Assembly: GCA_029269725.1 (NCBI GenBank)
Contig: JARJHS010000010.1
Location: forward strand, 124,001-188,000
Length of the DNA stretch: 64,000 bases
Reading direction: 5' to 3'
Origin: Pollutibacter soli
GTDB taxonomy: Bacteria; Bacteroidota; Bacteroidia; Chitinophagales; Chitinophagaceae
In this document: positions 9,434 to 17,930 of the stretch, piece after piece
Layout of the letters: each line of letters opens with the position of its first letter
How positions within the stretch are numbered: position 1 is the stretch's first letter
Notes under the pieces: generated by a model
Databases searched by the model: none
Told to the model about the DNA's origin: nothing
Seen by the model: the letters and a program-made list of their open reading frames with translations, nothing else
Program-made: the position numbers and the translations under genes

Positions 9434-9733
9434 TCAGTCCCCGTCTTTCGAATCCTTCTTTTCCGAGGAAAAGGTAGCTTGAATACCACCATCTTCAAAT
9501 AAGTCTTCGCCGTCATAGAAATACAAACGATGGTCTTTGTATTGCGGAAGTTTTGCATCAAATTCAGTATCCAATATCCGGTGTTTTTTAAAACTCTCCG
9601 TTAGTTCGGTTGCTGGTTTTTCAACATCAGGTTCATCGGCATAACGGAAATAGCCCAGGGCTTCAAGTTCACTGACGAAATCTGGAAGTGAGGGATCTTT
9701 TTTCTTTCCAAAAAATAATGAAAAGAATGACAT
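9434..9733 (-). CDS. small conserved-type hypothetical protein
   Basis: 99 residues, starting MSFFSLFFGKKKDPSLPDFV and ending in a charged, Lys/Asp-rich tail. It is acidic, has no signal peptide or membrane segment, and contains aromatic-rich stretches (LGYFRYAD, RLYFYDGEDLF). I do not recognise the family. It starts five bases after the stop codon of the 3-hydroxyacyl-CoA dehydrogenase gene on the same strand, so the two are probably co-transcribed. The ATG is the only in-frame start near that boundary. Confidence 0.65.
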   Translation of the reverse strand: MSFFSLFFGKKKDPSLPDFVSELEALGYFRYADEPDVEKPATELTESFKKHRILDTEFDAKLPQYKDHRLYFYDGEDLFEDGGIQATFSSEKKDSKDGD

Positions 9734-9738
9734 AGAAA

Positions 9739-10629
9739 TTACCTGGAAAAAGTTGATGAAGGGACTGCGTCTTTTGACCCCGGCGTATAAAAATAAAAGC
9801 CTTCTCCGGATTTTACGCCCAGTTTGCCCGCAGTCACCATATTCACGAGCAATGGACAGGGGGCGTATTTCGGTTGTGCGAATCCGTCATGCAAAACCCG
9901 CATGATGGCCAGGCACACATCGAGACCGATAAAATCCGCGAGTTGCAACGGGCCCATGGGATGAGCCATTCCGAGTTTCATAACTGTATCAATCTCTGAA
10001 ACACCCGCAACACTTTCATACAAACTATAAATGGCTTCATTGATCATCGGCATCAGAATCCTGTTGGCGATAAAGCCGGGATAGTCATTAACAGCGCAGG
10101 GAGTTTTACCGAGTGATTGCGTGTAGTCAATTATTTTTTCAGTTACCCATTTTTCCGTACCATAACCATTAATGATCTCTACCAGTTTCATCACAGGTAC
10201 CGGATTCATGAAATGCATGCCGATCACTTTACCCGGCTTTTTTGTAACTGCTGCAATTTTTGTTATCGAAATGGAAGAAGTATTTGTTGCGAGTATGCAG
10301 TCAGAGGAAGTATGGGCATCCAGCTGTCTGAAAATGTCCAGCTTGAGTTGAGTGTTTTCTGTAGCGGCTTCGACAACTAACTCAGCATCAGCGACCCCTT
10401 TTGTAAGGTCCGTTTCCGTTTTGATACGGGAAAGGGATTCGGTTTTTACTGCGTCCGTTATAGTCCCTTTACCCACCTGGCGTTCAAGATTTTTACTGAT
10501 TACCTCGATTGCTTTTTCCAATTGCGATGCAGAAACATCTACCAGCGTTACCGGATAACCGTTTTGAGCAAAGACATGAGCGATGCCGTTGCCCATGGTT
10601 CCCGCTCCAATCACTGCAATTTTTTCCAT
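9739..10629 (-). CDS. 3-hydroxybutyryl-CoA dehydrogenase
   Basis: A 296-residue cytoplasmic enzyme of the 3-hydroxyacyl-CoA dehydrogenase family that oxidises or reduces 3-hydroxybutyryl-CoA with NAD(P)H. The N terminus MEKIAVIGAGTMGNGIAHVF is the Rossmann dinucleotide-binding GxGxxG motif; ATNTSSISI and the IGMHFMNPVPVMKLVEII block carry the catalytic His, and NDYPGFIANRIL plus the C-terminal 3HCDH domain complete the fold. The ATG at the complement of 10627-10629 was chosen because the GxGxxG motif follows directly, although the frame is open eight codons further. Upstream lies the phytochrome gene with a 31-bp gap filled by a period-7 array. It may serve fatty acid beta-oxidation or polyhydroxybutyrate/butyrate metabolism; the context does not decide. 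Confidence 0.92.
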   Translation of the reverse strand: MEKIAVIGAGTMGNGIAHVFAQNGYPVTLVDVSASQLEKAIEVISKNLERQVGKGTITDAVKTESLSRIKTETDLTKGVADAELVVEAATENTQLKLDIFRQLDAHTSSDCILATNTSSISITKIAAVTKKPGKVIGMHFMNPVPVMKLVEIINGYGTEKWVTEKIIDYTQSLGKTPCAVNDYPGFIANRILMPMINEAIYSLYESVAGVSEIDTVMKLGMAHPMGPLQLADFIGLDVCLAIMRVLHDGFAQPKYAPCPLLVNMVTAGKLGVKSGEGFYFYTPGSKDAVPSSTFSR

Positions 10630-10652
10630 GGCCAAATATATGACGTTTGTCA

Positions 10653-10687
10653 TTCAACGTTTAACGTTCAACGTTGAACGTTGGAAA
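10653..10687. repeat. period-7 repeat array (TTCAACG/TTTAACG)
   Basis: Units ttcaacg, tttaacg, ttcaacg, ttgaacg, ttggaaa. The C terminus of the phytochrome (residues FNVER and the stop) is encoded by this array on the minus strand. Confidence 0.9.
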
Positions 10688-12928
10688 ATACAAACTGAAT
10701 ACAGCGCCTGCGTCCGCAGATCCTTCAGCCGTAATAAAACCCTGATGTGTATTCATGATTTTACGACAAAGCGCAAGACCGATTCCGGAACCTTCGTATT
10801 CTGAATGTGAATGCAGCCTCGAGAAGACTTTAAATATGGATTCACCGTATTCAGAATCGAAACCAATACCGTTATCGGAAACGAGTATCAGGTGATAAAG
10901 TTCCTTGTTTGGACTCAGTGGAAATTCGGTTAGTCCTTTATATGTAATATTAATTTTCAATGCTCTTGTACCTGCAGCAAACTTGATTGAATTATTCAGA
11001 AGATTGACAAAAACCTGCTTTACCAGGAATGGAATTCCTGGAATTTCGGGCATAGCCGAAATCGTGATATCAAATAATTTCCCATCCTGGGAGTCCTGTA
11101 TTTCCTTTTTGATTTCAAACAGTAATTTTTCCAGATCTATTCTCTCAGGCGGCGTATCTGAATATTTAACGCGAGTATATTTCAGTATATCCTTTAGTTG
11201 ATTCTGCATTCGTGCTGCAGCAGAACTGATCTTTTCTATCACAGGTGTTGACTCATTCAAGTCCTTGTTCTTGTACAGAAGATGAGAAGCAAAAAGTTGT
11301 ATTTTTCTCAAAGGTTCCTGCAAATCATGGGCACTGATCCAGTTGATATTTTCCAGTTCAGCATTTGTCTGTAACAGCAACTCGGAAAGCTCACGATACT
11401 TTTTTTCTTCTTCAGTAATAATTAAAAGATTCACCTGTTTCTGCAAGCTTTGTGCATAGCGTGCAGCAGCATTCCGTTCCGGTTGCAACCAGGGTTTCGA
11501 CTTGCAACGCACCACTTCTTTCCAGAGTTTAAAAGAATTGCGTGGTGACAATCCTTTTTCATCTTTTATAATTGCTTTTGCAGGATCGCCAGCCCAATGT
11601 ACTTCACTGAGCGTTTGAGGACGGAACCAGATGATACAATTGGAATAATCCGCTGATAATGCATGGAAAATTATTCCGGCAGAATGCTCGCAGATATGTT
11701 CAAATTCGGGATAGAATTTATTCAGTTCTGAGCTGAAAAATTCAGCATACTTGGCTTCATCTGAAAATCTGCGGAATATTTTTCTTATCTGCGATTCATC
11801 GGGTGTTTTACCCCCCATGTATAAAAAACCGTTGACCAGCAACGCAACGCCGGTGGCGTTGCAAAGTTTCAGCAGTTCAGGATTTGCTGCTATACTTCTG
11901 AAAGAATCATATGCAGAAATATTGGTTGCTGCTATTGATTTCTCCAGCGCTTCATTGCATTTTCTTGCCAGTTCATATTCCTCGTTTTGTTTGCGTGTGT
12001 CAATTTGCGAAGTGATAAAATGCCCCTGCAACTGTGCTGCGATCTTTACTTCAAAACTGATATTTTTCGGTGAATAATGATGGCATGCAATCAATCCCCA
12101 AAGTTTTTGGTTGTGTACCAGCGAAATGGTAAGCGTAGCGCCGACACCCATATTTTGCAGGTATTGCACATGGATAGGAGATACACTACGAAGTATAGAG
12201 TAACTGAGATCGAGATTTTTGTCAGGTGAATCGTCAATCGTATAGATCGGTACCGGTGAATAATTCATATCCGTGATGATGCGAACCAGGTTTTTAAGAT
12301 ACAACTCCCTGGCCTGAGCCGGTATATCCGTATGCGGATAATGCAATCCAAGGAAGGGTTCGAGATCATCGCGACGGCTTTCAGCGTATACTTCCCCGTT
12401 ATATTCAGCATCAAAGCGATAGATCATCACTCTGTCATAGCCAGTGATGTTCCTGATATTGGCTGCCACTTTTGCGCAGAGTTCCTGCAAAGTATTGGAC
12501 GCTTCCATATACGACAGGAAGAGGCGTGTTTGTGAATATACGTCCGAAAACTGCTTTGATGGTTCATTGACGGGTTGCGCCTCAAGAAATATATATCCGT
12601 TAAATTGATGAATATTGCAACTGAAAAACTGTTCATTATAATAGAGTTCCCATAGTTCAGCCGATTTCAAATGTTTTGTAAGAAAATCAGACAATGAAAC
12701 AGACGATGGCTCTCCAAATAATTCAGAGAATCTTTTACCCAATGCCTGGGAGTAAGTGATACCTGTAAATTTTTCGAGATTGCCGCTGCAAAATTCTACA
12801 ATCTGTTCATCGGTTTTCAAAGCTAACAGGAATCCATGCTCCTGGATGGTACCAGGGATATGTATGGGTTCCTGTTCGCAGTTGGTAAGGTTAACAATGC
12901 TACGATTAACTATATCTTTTATCTGCAT
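10661..12928 (-). CDS. bacteriophytochrome histidine kinase
   Basis: 755 residues: PAS (about 15-110), GAF (130-310), PHY (320-500), HisKA and HATPase. Cys17 in NCEQEPIHIPG is the expected biliverdin attachment site of bacterial phytochromes. The GAF domain carries HTDIPAQARELY, a variant of the usual PASDIPAQAR motif, and the paired CHH. His534 in ISAHDLQEPLRK is the phospho-acceptor, followed by NNSIKFA, DNGIGFD and GSGIGLALC of the ATP-binding domain. It should sense red/far-red light and pass phosphate to a response regulator, probably the one encoded at 13559-13996, with the heme oxygenase between them making the biliverdin chromophore. The stop of the heme oxygenase gene is two bases upstream. 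The last residues FNVER come from a period-7 repeat array. Confidence 0.95.
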   Translation of the reverse strand: MQIKDIVNRSIVNLTNCEQEPIHIPGTIQEHGFLLALKTDEQIVEFCSGNLEKFTGITYSQALGKRFSELFGEPSSVSLSDFLTKHLKSAELWELYYNEQFFSCNIHQFNGYIFLEAQPVNEPSKQFSDVYSQTRLFLSYMEASNTLQELCAKVAANIRNITGYDRVMIYRFDAEYNGEVYAESRRDDLEPFLGLHYPHTDIPAQARELYLKNLVRIITDMNYSPVPIYTIDDSPDKNLDLSYSILRSVSPIHVQYLQNMGVGATLTISLVHNQKLWGLIACHHYSPKNISFEVKIAAQLQGHFITSQIDTRKQNEEYELARKCNEALEKSIAATNISAYDSFRSIAANPELLKLCNATGVALLVNGFLYMGGKTPDESQIRKIFRRFSDEAKYAEFFSSELNKFYPEFEHICEHSAGIIFHALSADYSNCIIWFRPQTLSEVHWAGDPAKAIIKDEKGLSPRNSFKLWKEVVRCKSKPWLQPERNAAARYAQSLQKQVNLLIITEEEKKYRELSELLLQTNAELENINWISAHDLQEPLRKIQLFASHLLYKNKDLNESTPVIEKISSAAARMQNQLKDILKYTRVKYSDTPPERIDLEKLLFEIKKEIQDSQDGKLFDITISAMPEIPGIPFLVKQVFVNLLNNSIKFAAGTRALKINITYKGLTEFPLSPNKELYHLILVSDNGIGFDSEYGESIFKVFSRLHSHSEYEGSGIGLALCRKIMNTHQGFITAEGSADAGAVFSLYFPTFNVER

Positions 12929-12930
12929 CT

Positions 12931-13557
12931 TCAGGAGTAATTGCCAGGGTTTGAAAAATGTTCCTGGGTTTTGTTGAATGCAAACACTGCACCCGAAATA
13001 ATTTCGTCTTCACAGTTCTGATCAACAGCATAGGCTGAAAGTTGTTCCATGAATTTTTTCCATTGTGGGCCAGTCTGTTCACCGTATCCGCAGAAATATG
13101 CGGTGTAATCTTTATTTAACCGAAGTGCGTTCTGAATATTTTTCAGAATGTATCTTCCGCCTAACGTGGAGCCCTCAGTTACATACAATATACCGAGCGC
13201 GAGCGGTTTCGTGATGATCTTTCCATCAGAAGTAAAAGGTCTTACAGAAGGTACAATATCAGATTCACCAAGCATTTCAAGATCAGTGATAATGGTTTTT
13301 GATTTTACTCTTTTATCCAGATCCGGAATAATATCGGACACCAATGGGAAAATATTTTCTTCCACATCCCAATTCACATCCAGCATTAACTTCAGGTAGG
13401 TCTTATAGGTGGAAAGATTGAGATCAGACGCAACCAGCGCTTTGGAGATCGAAGTATCTTCCAGTGCCTGGTGAGCATCTGCAGTAGTTTCTTTCAGCCG
13501 TTCATGAAAAAGCTTCCGCAATATATCGGAACGGCTTTCATCAATGTGAGCGTCCAT
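12931..13557 (-). CDS. heme oxygenase, bacteriophytochrome-associated (biliverdin producing)
   Basis: 208 residues of the heme oxygenase family, which opens heme to biliverdin, CO and Fe(II). His29 in TTADAHQALE is in the position of the proximal heme ligand, and TEGSTLGGRYI matches the conserved distal-helix glycine-rich motif of bacterial enzymes. It sits between a response regulator and a bacteriophytochrome in one minus-strand operon, so its role is almost certainly chromophore supply. The ATG at the complement of 13555-13557 lies one base after the upstream stop codon; longer in-frame starts would overlap that gene by 55 bases and were not used. The gap to the phytochrome gene is two bases, indicating translational coupling. 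Confidence 0.92.
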   Translation of the reverse strand: MDAHIDESRSDILRKLFHERLKETTADAHQALEDTSISKALVASDLNLSTYKTYLKLMLDVNWDVEENIFPLVSDIIPDLDKRVKSKTIITDLEMLGESDIVPSVRPFTSDGKIITKPLALGILYVTEGSTLGGRYILKNIQNALRLNKDYTAYFCGYGEQTGPQWKKFMEQLSAYAVDQNCEDEIISGAVFAFNKTQEHFSNPGNYS

Positions 13558-13558
13558 A

Positions 13559-13996
13559 TCAGTTGTACCTGTAAATAAAGTTTTCGTTACCGGGAATAAA
13601 GTTCTGCCAATCAATATCCAAAACGTATTCGATGGATTTCCGAAGCGCAGAATAATCGCCGGATTTTGGCAGGTAAAAATTTGCTCCCAGGTTTTTGCTT
13701 TTTCTTATGCTTTCAGGGTCAGTCGCAGTAGAAAAAACAACAATAGGAAGATCCTTGTGTTGTTCTGATTTTCGCAGGTCTTCCACCAGTTCAAAACCGT
13801 TGGTCCCCGGCATATTCAAATCCACGAAAACCACATGCGGTTTCGGAGGCGGATTATGCAACGCATGCATCAGATCGTTTGCGGAGTTGTGTGTAAATAA
13901 TTCCACACCCTTATTGATATCATTGATAACAATGGAAAGATAATCCAGGTCATCCTGGTCATCATCGACGTAAAAAATTGTAATTCCTTTATTCAT
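13559..13996 (-). CDS. response regulator, receiver domain only
   Basis: 145 residues that consist of a single CheY-like receiver domain. The acidic pocket is in YVDDDQDD near the start, Asp59 in FVDLNMPG is the phosphorylation site, FSTA carries the conserved Ser/Thr, and YLPKSG carries the conserved Lys. There is no output domain, so it probably acts by protein contact or as a phosphate shuttle, like Rcp1-type partners of phytochromes. It is first in an operon with heme oxygenase and bacteriophytochrome. A TTG one codon upstream extends the frame; the ATG at the complement of 13994-13996 was preferred. Confidence 0.93.
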   Translation of the reverse strand: MNKGITIFYVDDDQDDLDYLSIVINDINKGVELFTHNSANDLMHALHNPPPKPHVVFVDLNMPGTNGFELVEDLRKSEQHKDLPIVVFSTATDPESIRKSKNLGANFYLPKSGDYSALRKSIEYVLDIDWQNFIPGNENFIYRYN

Positions 13997-14689
13997 CAAC
14001 AGATTAAATATACATTAAAAGATTTCTCTCTGCACCTGGTCCAAACGCATGCGTAAATAAATACCAGAATCACGCCAAAGAGAGAAACAGAATACAGAAT
14101 ACTGGATACAGGAAGAAAACTGAAAACCGGAAAATACAGGATATAAAATTACAAAAAACAGAGGTATTGCAGAGGCAGCGCATGCGTTGTCCGGCAAGAA
14201 AATCCGGCAACTAAAAAGGGACAACGGAAATCCGGAAATTTGAAAAGAGGAAATAAAACCAGAGACAGCCGGACAGTTGTTTCGCGATCAAAGAAATTTA
14301 AAGAAAGCAAAAACCAATCTGAAAAATGGAATTGAAACAGGTGACGTCGAAAAGAAAAAATGACCATTCAATCCAGCATCCGGCGAACGCCGAGCTGATA
14401 AATCAACGCATCTCTTAAGTCTTAAAACTGGCAACAGACAACGGGCAGCTCAACTGGTATCAAGGAGAGGTACAATAGTATGTCTGATACTAACAACTAT
14501 TCACTAATTCTTCTGCCTCCTTACTTCTGCTATATAACTACCTTTTGCCGGGAAGTCTCCATGACTCGAAGGTTGCTCAAAGATTTGCTTTGAACTGCCT
14601 TACAGTCTTTGAGTCTTAGAGGCTATAACCCAGACGATCTATGTTATTTTTTAAAGTAACATCAGCGTCGCGCTAATAGTGAGACTGCC
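13997..14689. other. 690-bp intergenic region with repeats, no gene
   Basis: No coding frame with family resemblance. It contains a period-7 array at 14087-14114 (acagaat, acagaat, actggat, acaggaa), a purine-rich stretch to about 14350 in which CCGGAAA/CCGGCAA words recur, and a looser heptad-like tract near 14490-14535. Its right end is the second copy of a 31-bp dispersed repeat. Confidence 0.5.
14659..14689 (-). repeat. dispersed 31-bp repeat, copy 2
   Basis: This is the reverse-orientation partner of 3703-3733. Its complement reads ggcagtctcactattagcgc followed by gacgctgatgt. It ends at the base before the stop codon of the gene at 14690-15331. Confidence 0.55.
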
Positions 14690-15331
14690 TTAATTTTTCT
14701 TTTTAAAATCTCCCCGTTTCCAGGCCTTGATAAACTCCGACCAGGCCACGGGGTTGAAGATATTCATTGGCGGGGTCTGACCTGCGTAGTAATATTTCTG
14801 CGCATTTTGTACCAGGGCAAAATTGGAAGCTTCTCGTCCGTCGCGAGGCATGGTAGAACCGATCGCCCGGAGTTTTTCCGGATCGGTATTTTGTCGCGCA
14901 ACTTCGATATCGTCAGTGGGTACATCCGTTCGCACAAAATCTCTTTCAAACTGTTCCCGCGTCGGTCGTGCTTTGATGATCGTCGCAGGCATGAACACGG
15001 TATCGGTAACCATCAGTTGAATCAGGCTATACTGATTGCCCTGGATTTCGCGCGGAATGGAATAAAGTTTCGTTTTAAAACCGATGGAAGAAAATTCTAT
15101 TTCATCACCTTTCAGAACGACTATGGAGAACACGCCTTCAGGATTGGTTACGGTTCCGCGACCAGTACCTTTCACTACCACGCTCACAAATGGCAATCCA
15201 CGTAAACTGTCGGCAGTCATTACTACTCCATACAGCTGTACAACAGAATCCTTGAACGTCTCAAATTGTGCTTTTGCTGCAAACGGCAGAAAAGAAAATA
15301 GTACAAGCAGGTATCGTAAAGATTTCTTCAT
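14690..15331 (-). CDS. secreted protein with CarboxypepD_reg-like domain
   Basis: 213 residues with a clear Sec signal peptide (MKKSLRYLLVLFSFLPFAAKAQ). Residues about 30-110 form a carboxypeptidase regulatory-like beta sandwich: YGVVMTADSLRGLPFVSVVVKGTGRGT followed by NPEGVFSI is the typical pattern (shown here in two parts). The C-terminal half (REQFERDFVRTDVPTDD onward) is a polar region I do not recognise, common in Bacteroidota homologs. The protein is probably periplasmic or at the outer membrane; no enzymatic function can be assigned. The ATG of MKKS was chosen because it starts the signal peptide; seven codons more are open upstream. The stop directly abuts a dispersed repeat. Confidence 0.8.
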   Translation of the reverse strand: MKKSLRYLLVLFSFLPFAAKAQFETFKDSVVQLYGVVMTADSLRGLPFVSVVVKGTGRGTVTNPEGVFSIVVLKGDEIEFSSIGFKTKLYSIPREIQGNQYSLIQLMVTDTVFMPATIIKARPTREQFERDFVRTDVPTDDIEVARQNTDPEKLRAIGSTMPRDGREASNFALVQNAQKYYYAGQTPPMNIFNPVAWSEFIKAWKRGDFKKKN

Positions 15332-15398
15332 CAAGGTTTTGATAATGACCACAAATTAACTCCATCTGCGGAAAAAACAAAGTAAGGGTCTTAATAGT

Positions 15399-15406
15399 TA
15401 AATTTG
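15399..15406 (+). promoter_or_regulatory. Bacteroidota -7 promoter element TAAATTTG
   Basis: A perfect match to the TAnnTTTG consensus, ending 26 bases before the ATG of the Mrp-type gene. The region between this and the divergent gene at 15331 is only about 100 bases. Confidence 0.65.
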
Positions 15407-15432
15407 CACTTTGGCCCTTTTTTTAACAATAC

Positions 15433-16533
15433 ATGAACATGCAGCAGCAGGAAATAATAAAAGCATTAGGAACAGTACAGGAACCGGATCTGGGTAAAGA
15501 CCTGGTGACACTGAACATGATTAAGGATGTGATGATCACTGGGAACCGCGTCAACTTCACAATTGTATTAACCACACCAGCCTGTCCTTTAAAAGAAATG
15601 ATGCGAAGGGATTGTGAAAAAGCGATCCATGATCTCGTGGACAAAACTGCAATCGTTGATATAAAATTTACTGCCAATACGACAAGCAGCAGGCTGGATG
15701 GCAAACAACTGCTTCCCGGTGTAAAAAATATTATTGCTGTGGTCAGTGGTAAAGGTGGTGTTGGCAAGTCCACAGTAGCTGCTAATCTCGCCTTGGCACT
15801 CGCTGAAAATGGCGCGAAGGTGGGTCTGATGGATGCTGATATTTATGGCCCAAGTGTACCTATTATGTTTGGTGTTCGTGGAGAGCGGCCACTCATGATG
15901 CAGGTGGAAGGAAAAGATAAAATAGTTCCGCTGGAACAGTATGGTATTAAACTGATCAGTATCGGGCTATTGGTGGATGAAAAGAGTGCTGTGGTATGGC
16001 GCGGGCCGATGGTCAGCAGTGCAATCCGACAGTTTGTGAGTGATGTTTATTGGGGGGAACTCGATTATCTTATTATTGATATGCCGCCGGGCACAGGTGA
16101 TATCCACCTGACACTGGTGCAGACGGTACCGGTAACCGGTGCAGTTATAGTGACTACTCCGCAGGATGTTGCACTTGCTGATGCCCGGAAAGCTATTGCA
16201 ATGTTCAGCCAGACACAGATCCGCGTGCCTATCATCGGATTGGTGGAAAATATGTCGTGGTTTACGCCTGCAGAATTACCCGGCAACCGGTATTATATCT
16301 TCGGGAAAGATGGTGGAAAAAAACTTGCAGATCAGCTGGATATTCCATTGCTTGGTCAGGTACCGCTGGTTCAGTCGATTCGTGAAGGCGGTGATACCGG
16401 CGTTCCGATTATGCGGAGCCAGGATGAAATTACACGCGATGCATTTATCCATTTTGCAGACAATACAGTTCGAAGTATAGCCATGCGCAACGCGCATGTA
16501 GATCCTACAAAAGTTGTTGAGATTGTAGTGTAA
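15433..16533 (+). CDS. Mrp/NBP35 family iron-sulfur carrier ATPase
   Basis: 366 residues. An N-terminal MIP18/DUF59 domain (about 1-90, with TTPACPLKEMM) is followed by a ParA/MinD-type P-loop ATPase: GKGGVGKST (deviant Walker A, about residue 108), MDADIYGPS, and DMPPGTGD (Walker B region). The ENMSWFTPAELPGNRYYIFG block is the usual Bacteroidota Mrp sequence in which the CxxC of other Mrp proteins is absent. The family assembles or transfers Fe-S clusters in the cytoplasm. It has its own TAnnTTTG promoter; a PaiB-like gene follows 49 bp downstream. Confidence 0.93.
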   Translation: MNMQQQEIIKALGTVQEPDLGKDLVTLNMIKDVMITGNRVNFTIVLTTPACPLKEMMRRDCEKAIHDLVDKTAIVDIKFTANTTSSRLDGKQLLPGVKNIIAVVSGKGGVGKSTVAANLALALAENGAKVGLMDADIYGPSVPIMFGVRGERPLMMQVEGKDKIVPLEQYGIKLISIGLLVDEKSAVVWRGPMVSSAIRQFVSDVYWGELDYLIIDMPPGTGDIHLTLVQTVPVTGAVIVTTPQDVALADARKAIAMFSQTQIRVPIIGLVENMSWFTPAELPGNRYYIFGKDGGKKLADQLDIPLLGQVPLVQSIREGGDTGVPIMRSQDEITRDAFIHFADNTVRSIAMRNAHVDPTKVVEIVV

Positions 16534-16582
16534 TAATTAACTGGACCGACCTGACAGGTCTTTCTGAAAATCTTCTCATCGT

Positions 16583-17215
16583 ATGTATTCACTTCCTTAT
16601 TTCAAAGAGCAGGATGCAGAAAAGGTACTTGCTTTTATGCGGGCGAACCCTTTTGCGATGCTGATTGGTGTTGGCGAGAATAATGTTCCTGCAGCTACAC
16701 AGGTGCCATTGTTCATTGAAGAAAAAGATGGTAAGCTGTGGCTCTCAGGACATATCATGAAGCAGACGGATCATCATAAAGTTTTACTCAAAAATCCTCA
16801 AGCATTAGTGGTGTTCACGGGTGCACATACCTATGTGAGTGCCAGCTGGTATACTAATCCACAGCAGGCATCCACCTGGAACTATATCTCTGTTCATGTG
16901 CGCGGAAAACTTTATTTCCGTGATCATGATTTTTTATTAACGATGCTGAAGAAGACGACGGATCATTTTGAAAATAATCCGCATTCGCCTGCAGGATTTG
17001 ATCAACTTCCGAAGGAATATGTTGAGAGACTAAGTAAAGCGATAGAGGCATTTGAAATTGAAGTGGAATCTATTGAAAATATATTCAAGCTGAGCCAGAA
17101 CAGGGATGAGAAATCATATCATAATATTATCAATAAACTGGAAGATCAAGGCGGAGAAGCCGCTGTTGTTGCGGAAGAGATGAAGAAGAGGTCGGTGGCG
17201 GGAAATACATTATAG
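16583..17215 (+). CDS. PaiB-like FMN-binding protein
   Basis: 210 residues matching the PaiB/DUF family of FMN-binding split-barrel proteins: MYSLPYFKEQDAEKVLAFMR at the start, AATQVPLF, LSGHIMKQTDHHK, VVFTGAHTYVSASWY and TWNYISVHVRGKL. In Bacillus PaiB is described as a negative regulator of sporulation and degradative genes; in Bacteroidota the role is not established, and a flavin reductase-like function is equally possible. It follows the Mrp gene on the same strand and may be co-transcribed. The C terminus is charged and Lys/Glu-rich. Confidence 0.88.
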   Translation: MYSLPYFKEQDAEKVLAFMRANPFAMLIGVGENNVPAATQVPLFIEEKDGKLWLSGHIMKQTDHHKVLLKNPQALVVFTGAHTYVSASWYTNPQQASTWNYISVHVRGKLYFRDHDFLLTMLKKTTDHFENNPHSPAGFDQLPKEYVERLSKAIEAFEIEVESIENIFKLSQNRDEKSYHNIINKLEDQGGEAAVVAEEMKKRSVAGNTL

Positions 17216-17395
17216 GCTGTGGGCAGAGGAAATAAAGTCAGTAAAATTTAATTAAAAATGTCCTGTAAAGCAGTTTTCAATAACATTCAAAACACAGAGT
17301 TCACCGAGGAACTTCACACAGAGAGGAAAGACAGAGCGTTCGATAACTACTATACATTTAATCAGGCTTGTTACTACTCATTCTACTGTCTTTTC

Positions 17396-17869
17396 CTAAA
17401 ATGATTCCCTGAAACTGTTATCCGGCGCCGTCAACCTGTTACTCTTTCTGTTCCCGTTCACAATCACATGAAAAAGATTGATCTGTTCTTTTTTGACTTC
17501 ATATAAAAGATCTGCGGTTACATCAACGATTTTTACTTCAGGTATTTTTTCAGCAGCGTAATAACACCAGGTAGCTTCCTGGTCGATCTCATAGCCGAGG
17601 AATTGAAAATCGATTGTATTATTATTTATTTTGATCTGCAGATGTTTTTTGAGGTAGGATTCAATCCATTTTTTATTGGTATTTACATCGCCATTCTTCA
17701 GATCAACCTTTGAATTTGAAAATTTTTTCAATGTTTCTTCCAGGTCATCAGTGAAGAATTTTGTAGATACCCCGAGTTCGGTTGAGTTCGATTTATATTC
17801 TATTTCAGTAACACTTACATAAAAAGGGTGCATTAATAAAAGCATAACCCTGCACAAAATCATAACCAT
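17396..17869 (-). CDS. DUF6702-like periplasmic protein
   Basis: 157 residues starting MVMILCRVMLLLMHPFYVSV, an uncleaved or cleaved N-terminal hydrophobic segment directly followed by the HPFYVSVTEI motif that marks the Bacteroidota DUF6702 family. The rest is a mixed alpha/beta domain. A TTG start seven codons upstream is possible; the ATG was preferred. It is divergent from the HupE/UreJ-like gene with a 61-bp gap, an arrangement in which DUF6702, HupE/UreJ and an M1 peptidase are commonly neighbours in Bacteroidota (family-level recollection). Function is unknown. Confidence 0.75.
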   Translation of the reverse strand: MVMILCRVMLLLMHPFYVSVTEIEYKSNSTELGVSTKFFTDDLEETLKKFSNSKVDLKNGDVNTNKKWIESYLKKHLQIKINNNTIDFQFLGYEIDQEATWCYYAAEKIPEVKIVDVTADLLYEVKKEQINLFHVIVNGNRKSNRLTAPDNSFRESF

Positions 17870-17930
17870 CGCAACAGTATTTTTTGACAAGACAAAACTC
17901 TGTTTTATTTTTCAACCTTATTGTTAAGGC

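Noticed and set aside
13558-13614. Longer N terminus for the heme oxygenase
   Set aside because: It would overlap the response regulator gene by 55 bases; the ATG at 13557 lies one base after that stop codon and fits the family start.
17291-17345. Further period-7 tract (cacagag, ttcaccg, aggaact)
   Set aside because: The seven-base period is weak; similarity between neighbouring units is not above what composition would give.
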